In this document: one piece after another, positions 60,632-64,000 of the stretch
Numbering within the stretch: position 1 is the stretch's first letter
Layout: each line of letters begins with the position of its first letter
Assembly (NCBI GenBank): GCA_042140185.1
Contig: CP159477.1
Span: forward strand, 2,604,001-2,668,000
Direction: 5' to 3'
DNA from: JANSXG01 sp024743075
Lineage (GTDB): Bacteria; Planctomycetota; Phycisphaerae; Phycisphaerales; UBA1924
Length of the DNA: 64,000 nucleotides
Program-made: the position numbers and the translations under genes
Notes under the pieces: model-generated
What the model was told of the DNA's origin: nothing
Databases searched by the model: none
Seen by the model: only the letters and a program-made list of their open reading frames with translations

Positions 60632-61563
60632 GACGATCTCTCCTCCGTCGCTTCAGTGGCCTCGTCCATCTCGGGGTCGAGACCCGCGGACGCCGCGGCC
60701 TCGTCCAACTTGGTCTCCTGCCAATCGGCATAGGTCTGTCCGCTACCGCGGAGCTTCCAGGCGGTTCGCCCGTTCGTGTTCCGGGCAAGCACGACTGCCG
60801 CAGCAAGGGACGGGCTGGAGAACGCGACATCCTCTGCGAACGCCAGATCTCCATCCGCTGCAGGGACGAGCATTCCGTCTTCAAGAAGCTTGGCGCGGTC
60901 CTTCTTCCCGAACGTCCACGAGTCCGTCCCGTCGCGGCGAGCGTGCGAGCCCTTGAGGACCACAAACTCCCCATCATCCTCGCGCGCTCGTGCTGTCACG
61001 CCGACGGCGCTGAGCTCGAACTGCCACTCGCCGGCACGCTCGGCGCACCGGGACGCGACCGGCTGCGTGATTGACAGGCCCAGCACCGGGAGCAGCACCT
61101 GCACCTGAGACAGGTAAGTCTCCATATCGGCACAGTCTGACTCGGGGAGCGACGGACGCGGCGGCACATTGCCGTTGTCGAGCACCACACGCCCGGCCGA
61201 CGCGATGATCTCAACCAGCCGTGACTCCAGGTACTTGATGTGCGCCTTGGTGAGATGTTCATCGGAGGAGGTGAAGAGACAGACCCGCTTCCAGAAGTCT
61301 TTGCCCTTCAGATGCTGCCGAATCCGGCTGAACACATTCTCAGCTTCTCCGATGTACACCCGATCGGCATCGCTGTCCTCGGGGTCCGGACCCGACAGCA
61401 CATAGATGCCCGGCTTCGCGGCTTCGGACCGCTTCGCGAGCTTCTCGATCGAAGCACGCGGAACCACGAGGGCCTTGCCCGTCCACTGGCCGATCTCGGC
61501 GGTGACGAGGCCGTTGGCGTCCCCGTCGACGAGGAAGAGTTTGATGCTCTTGCCGCTGGTCAT
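60628..61563 (-). CDS. GIY-YIG nuclease with DUF4357 domain
   Basis: 311 residues. GIY-YIG domain at about residues 50-130: PGIYVLSGPD, DRVYIGEAENVFSRIRQHLK, then LTKAHIKYLESRLVEI with the helix Glu. The C-terminal DUF4357 module follows (VLKGSHARRDG, KKDRAKLLEDGML, FSSPSLAAAVVLARNTNGRT). This domain pair is often seen near restriction systems. First gene of the six-gene operon that includes hsdR; the region upstream (61564-61867) holds its likely promoter. Confidence 0.82.
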   Translation of the reverse strand: MTSGKSIKLFLVDGDANGLVTAEIGQWTGKALVVPRASIEKLAKRSEAAKPGIYVLSGPDPEDSDADRVYIGEAENVFSRIRQHLKGKDFWKRVCLFTSSDEHLTKAHIKYLESRLVEIIASAGRVVLDNGNVPPRPSLPESDCADMETYLSQVQVLLPVLGLSITQPVASRCAERAGEWQFELSAVGVTARAREDDGEFVVLKGSHARRDGTDSWTFGKKDRAKLLEDGMLVPAADGDLAFAEDVAFSSPSLAAAVVLARNTNGRTAWKLRGSGQTYADWQETKLDEAAASAGLDPEMDEATEATEERSS

Positions 61564-61867
61564 ACCGATCCCCGCTCTCGCTTCCTTATCCGTTCCGCGA
61601 TCCCGACTCTTGGAGCCGCTGAAAATCCCTACTCAAGAGCACACTTAAAGAGAAAAACCTCGTGTTTACCGGCTTTTTGAAGAATCGACCCTTGGGAATC
61701 GAGGGCACGCTGAATCACTTCTGACCGGCGCATCCGTGCCATCGGGACTTAATCTGTTCGAGTCCTGTAAGTGCTTTGTGTAGTAGCCCGTGATACCCAA
61801 GCCGTTTTGTGTGTCACGAAAGGCCACTTCGTGATACACAAATCCCGTTCTTGATCAGCCGTGATAA
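61564..61867. promoter_or_regulatory. upstream region with CGTGATA repeats and an inverted repeat
   Basis: 304 bases without a gene. CGTGATA occurs at 61789, 61830 and 61860. A perfect inverted repeat TCACGAA (61814-61820)/TTCGTGA (61828-61834) overlaps the middle copy. AT-rich stretches (AAAGAGAAAAACC near 61648) make promoter -10 candidates for the minus-strand operon. No ORF of note. Confidence 0.45.
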
Positions 61868-62980
61868 TCAAAACGCCTCCCGCCCTTCTGCAATGTTCAG
61901 CAGCTCCGGGAAGGCAACGATCGCCGGCCTTCTCCCACTTGCCGGTCGGATTTCCCGAAGCACGCCCTCGTCCCGAACCACTTGCAGGATCCGGCGGGCC
62001 GTCTGGTCGGGGATACCGACCGAGTTGATGTAGTCAGTGGTCTTGAAGATGGGACGCTCGAACCACCAGTCGATCGCACGCCCGGCGTACTGCGAGTGGG
62101 TCACATCGGCAGCCCAGTCTCGCTTGGTGCGGTGTAGGTCGAGGATCTGTCTCGCCTTCCGTTCGTTCGTCTCTGCCTGCCGCAGGATGGCCGTGAGGAA
62201 GAATCTGCACCAGCCTGTCCAGTCTCCATCGCGCGATACTGCCAGCAGCCGGTTGTAGTACTCGTCCCGATGAGATTCGAGGTACTCGCTGACATAGAAG
62301 TGCGGACCACTGAGCAGTTTCTTGTCGACGAGGAACAGCGGGACGAGCAATCGCCCGAGCCGACCGTTGCCGTCGAGGAACGGGTGGATCGATTCGAACT
62401 CGGCGTGCAACACGGCCATCTGTACCAGCCGGTCCGGAGCCTCGGCGTGCAGATACCGTTCCCACGCGCTCATTAGATCCGCGATCTCGCCAGCACCCGG
62501 TGGTACGAATCTCGCCTGGTCCTGTTCGCACCCTGCCGCGCCGATCCAGTTTGGCACCCTCCGGTACTCACCGGGCGTCTTGTTGTCGCCGCGGACCCCC
62601 TGCATCAGTACCGAGTGGGCATCACGCATGAGGCGCTGTGAGAGTGGCAACTCTTCCATCAAGCTCACCGCGTGCCGGAGGGCGGCGCGGTAGTTCAGTA
62701 CCTCGCGGATGTCGTTTCGCTTCTCACCGGTCGCCGTGTCCTCCGCGGCCTCGAACTCTAGAACCTCGCCAAAGGTCGCCTGTGTGCCTTCGATCTTGCT
62801 CGACAGCACCGCCTCCTGTGTCGTCAGCGGCGACAGGAGTACCTGTGTATTCGGCACGGCGTGGAGCACGCCTTCGTACCGCGCAATTGCAGCGCTAGCC
62901 GGACCGATCAGTGGGACCAATTCTTCAAAGTTGAGATTCTTCGGCGGGAATCCGCCGGAGTGGTACTGCACCGGGGGCAT
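61868..62980 (-). CDS. fic: Fic-family AMP-transferase with N-terminal inhibitory helix
   Basis: 370 residues. Fic core HPFLDGNGRLGR at 199-210, with the catalytic His and nucleotide-binding residues intact. Fic_N-type region before it holds the inhibitory motif SSKIEG at 60-65 (class II, inhibitor in cis). C-terminal winged helix (GIPDQTARRILQVVRDEGVL). Such proteins AMPylate target hydroxyls. Here it sits between hsdS and the nuclease operon on the same strand, and may modify a host or phage target or regulate the system. Confidence 0.88.
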   Translation of the reverse strand: MPPVQYHSGGFPPKNLNFEELVPLIGPASAAIARYEGVLHAVPNTQVLLSPLTTQEAVLSSKIEGTQATFGEVLEFEAAEDTATGEKRNDIREVLNYRAALRHAVSLMEELPLSQRLMRDAHSVLMQGVRGDNKTPGEYRRVPNWIGAAGCEQDQARFVPPGAGEIADLMSAWERYLHAEAPDRLVQMAVLHAEFESIHPFLDGNGRLGRLLVPLFLVDKKLLSGPHFYVSEYLESHRDEYYNRLLAVSRDGDWTGWCRFFLTAILRQAETNERKARQILDLHRTKRDWAADVTHSQYAGRAIDWWFERPIFKTTDYINSVGIPDQTARRILQVVRDEGVLREIRPASGRRPAIVAFPELLNIAEGREAF

Positions 62981-63008
62981 CGCTAGCCGCCTTTCTTGAA
63001 GATCACGC

Positions 63009-63602
63009 CTACTCCCAACTCAGCCGGTGCACCGCTCGATAGATCTCGTCGCGGTGGCGGTCGTGGAACATGTCGTCGATCTCCACGGTAACGGTCACGG
63101 TGCCGTCCGTGCCTAAGTAACCGGTGTACTCGGCCTCGACCCTGTACGCGGACGGCCAATCTCCAGATCCGAGCCCGTAGTCAGACCATCTGTCGCTTGT
63201 GCTGGCGAACCCGGCACCGAAGTCCATGAGGTACAGCGTCGAGCTCTTGTAGTAGCCCAGCGGCTCGCCCTTGCCGATCACGCTCACCGTGATATCTACG
63301 CTCGTGTCGCCGTACTCGTCCGTCGTGCGTGTGCCGCTCACAATCTCGGACTCGATCGAGATCGTGGCGGTCCGCGGCGTGGTATAGCCGCTCGCGTAAC
63401 CGCCGTACGAGCCGTAACCGCCGTAACCACCCGAGTAGCCATAACCCTCACCGCCGTAGCCGTAGCTGCCACCGCCGCTCGGCATGCAGCCGGTCATGGA
63501 TGCACACACCAGTGCAAGCGAGGCGAAGGCGCACATAGATGTGCGCCCTGCTGATCTTGGCGTGCGAGTACGAGTTGCACGACGATCGTGGTTCATGCGC
63601 AT
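63009..63602 (-). CDS. lipoprotein with Gly/Tyr-rich linker
   Basis: Up to 197 residues. A basic N-terminus and hydrophobic segment (FASLALVCASMTGC) end in a lipobox, so the mature N-terminal Cys is likely lipidated. Then a 35-residue Gly-Tyr-Gly repeat linker and a beta-rich domain (TATISIESEIVSGTRTTDEY, TVTVTVEIDDMFHDRHRDEI). No family is recognised. Overlaps the end of hsdS by 10 bases, although a Met3 start (63596) would reduce this. A surface lipoprotein inside a restriction operon is unexpected. Confidence 0.65.
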   Translation of the reverse strand: MRMNHDRRATRTRTPRSAGRTSMCAFASLALVCASMTGCMPSGGGSYGYGGEGYGYSGGYGGYGSYGGYASGYTTPRTATISIESEIVSGTRTTDEYGDTSVDITVSVIGKGEPLGYYKSSTLYLMDFGAGFASTSDRWSDYGLGSGDWPSAYRVEAEYTGYLGTDGTVTVTVEIDDMFHDRHRDEIYRAVHRLSWE

Positions 63603-64000
63603 CGCGTCTCCTTGGCAAACTCCCCCACCCGCACCTCGCCCGACAGCAGCTTCGGCAAAAGTACATCCCGAGTCTCAGCCAGTGTCCTTGACTCATGGAT
63701 GTTCGAGAGAATCTGCTCGACTATCGGCCCCATCAGGCGCGTTGCTTCGGCAGCTACCGGCTTGGGTGGCACCGCAATGGGATACCTCGACATGTCCTTC
63801 CAGTTCGTCCTCGGCATTTTCGTGCCCGTCGAACAAGCGTCCGTGTAGTTGACGAAGTCGAGACTCGACAGATGGCCGAGCAGCATCGCTGACCATTGGT
63901 CGGCCTTCGGTTTGACGACGAGAACATCCGTCGAGCAAACGCCGTCAACCGGAGCAACGCCCACCTTGTGGAAATATGGGCGGAGTTTGCCGAAGAGGAT
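63593..64000 (-). CDS. hsdS: type I restriction specificity subunit, C-terminal part
   Basis: Partial; begins beyond 64,000. The visible 135 codons include ILFGKLRPYFHKVGVAPVDG, the conserved HsdS strand, then CSTDVLVVKPKADQWSAMLL, and the second central helix and conserved region (ILSNIHESRTLAETRDVLLP, KLLSGEVRV). This is the C-terminal target-recognition half. It should pair with hsdM further right and with hsdR of this element. Confidence 0.88.
   Translation of the reverse strand: MLFGKLRPYFHKVGVAPVDGVCSTDVLVVKPKADQWSAMLLGHLSSLDFVNYTDACSTGTKMPRTNWKDMSRYPIAVPPKPVAAEATRLMGPIVEQILSNIHESRTLAETRDVLLPKLLSGEVRVGEFAKETRCA

Overview
The window looks like chromosomal DNA of a planctomycete, most likely class Phycisphaerae. 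The base composition is GC-rich throughout. Secreted proteins end in paired dockerin-like calcium-binding repeats (type D-x-N-x-D-G-x-V-x-L-x-D-L-N). There are Hanks-type Ser/Thr kinases with kinesin-light-chain-type TPRs, and an ECF sigma factor translationally coupled to a kinase. This is inference from gene content; no marker rRNA is present. At least 18 genes, both housekeeping and accessory, carry one to four single-base indels, mostly a missing G or C in a GC run. I read these as residual assembly errors and annotate each affected gene as one locus.

Positions 1-14,400 hold core metabolism and small unknown genes: alanine racemase, a NUDIX hydrolase coupled to pabB, an XRE regulator/membrane protein pair with twin palindromic operators, glycine decarboxylase, an M28 aminopeptidase with a PDZ domain, and a laminin-B/dockerin secreted protein. 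GNRA-capped REP-like hairpins and a second dispersed repeat family lie in the gaps. Positions 14,667-16,657 are a visibly AT-richer three-gene cassette (TIGR04255-like protein, an acidic partner, a QACDL-motif protein), probably laterally acquired.

Positions 17,100-41,200 continue the core: a DUF6624-like lipoprotein, a TIM-barrel isomerase, queG, trpC, a CPBP protease, a large TPR kinase, trpS, tRNA-Ile, a membrane spermidine-synthase-like protein, a transglutaminase/esterase fusion, a methyltransferase, an ECF sigma/kinase operon, thiD and a cysteine-protease-like dockerin protein.

Positions 41,281-48,404 form a reactive nitrogen and sulfur cluster. It has tspO, an nsrR-type regulator in an operon with a 2Fe-2S flavin reductase and a truncated haemoglobin, an NsrR-geometry operator, then divergently a persulfide-dioxygenase/rhodanese protein, a rhodanese-DUF2892 protein and a TauE/SafE exporter. 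It ends with a promoter, a 31-codon leader peptide with Cys at exactly every fifth residue, two hairpins and a MetX-like gene. This leader is the most striking new element in the window. The MetX-like protein also lacks the usual nucleophile serine.

Positions 50,296-64,000 are an integrative element in tRNA-Ala(GGC). It starts with an integrase, a D5/P4-type primase-helicase and an AlpA-like regulator, a satellite-like backbone. Next comes a defence-type operon: a GIY-YIG/DUF4357 protein, a PD-(D/E)XK protein, an unknown, a DUF4268 nuclease-like protein interrupted by a stop codon, HsdR and a winged-helix protein. A separate hsdS-lipoprotein-Fic unit follows. The element runs off the right edge, so hsdM and the distal attachment site are not visible.
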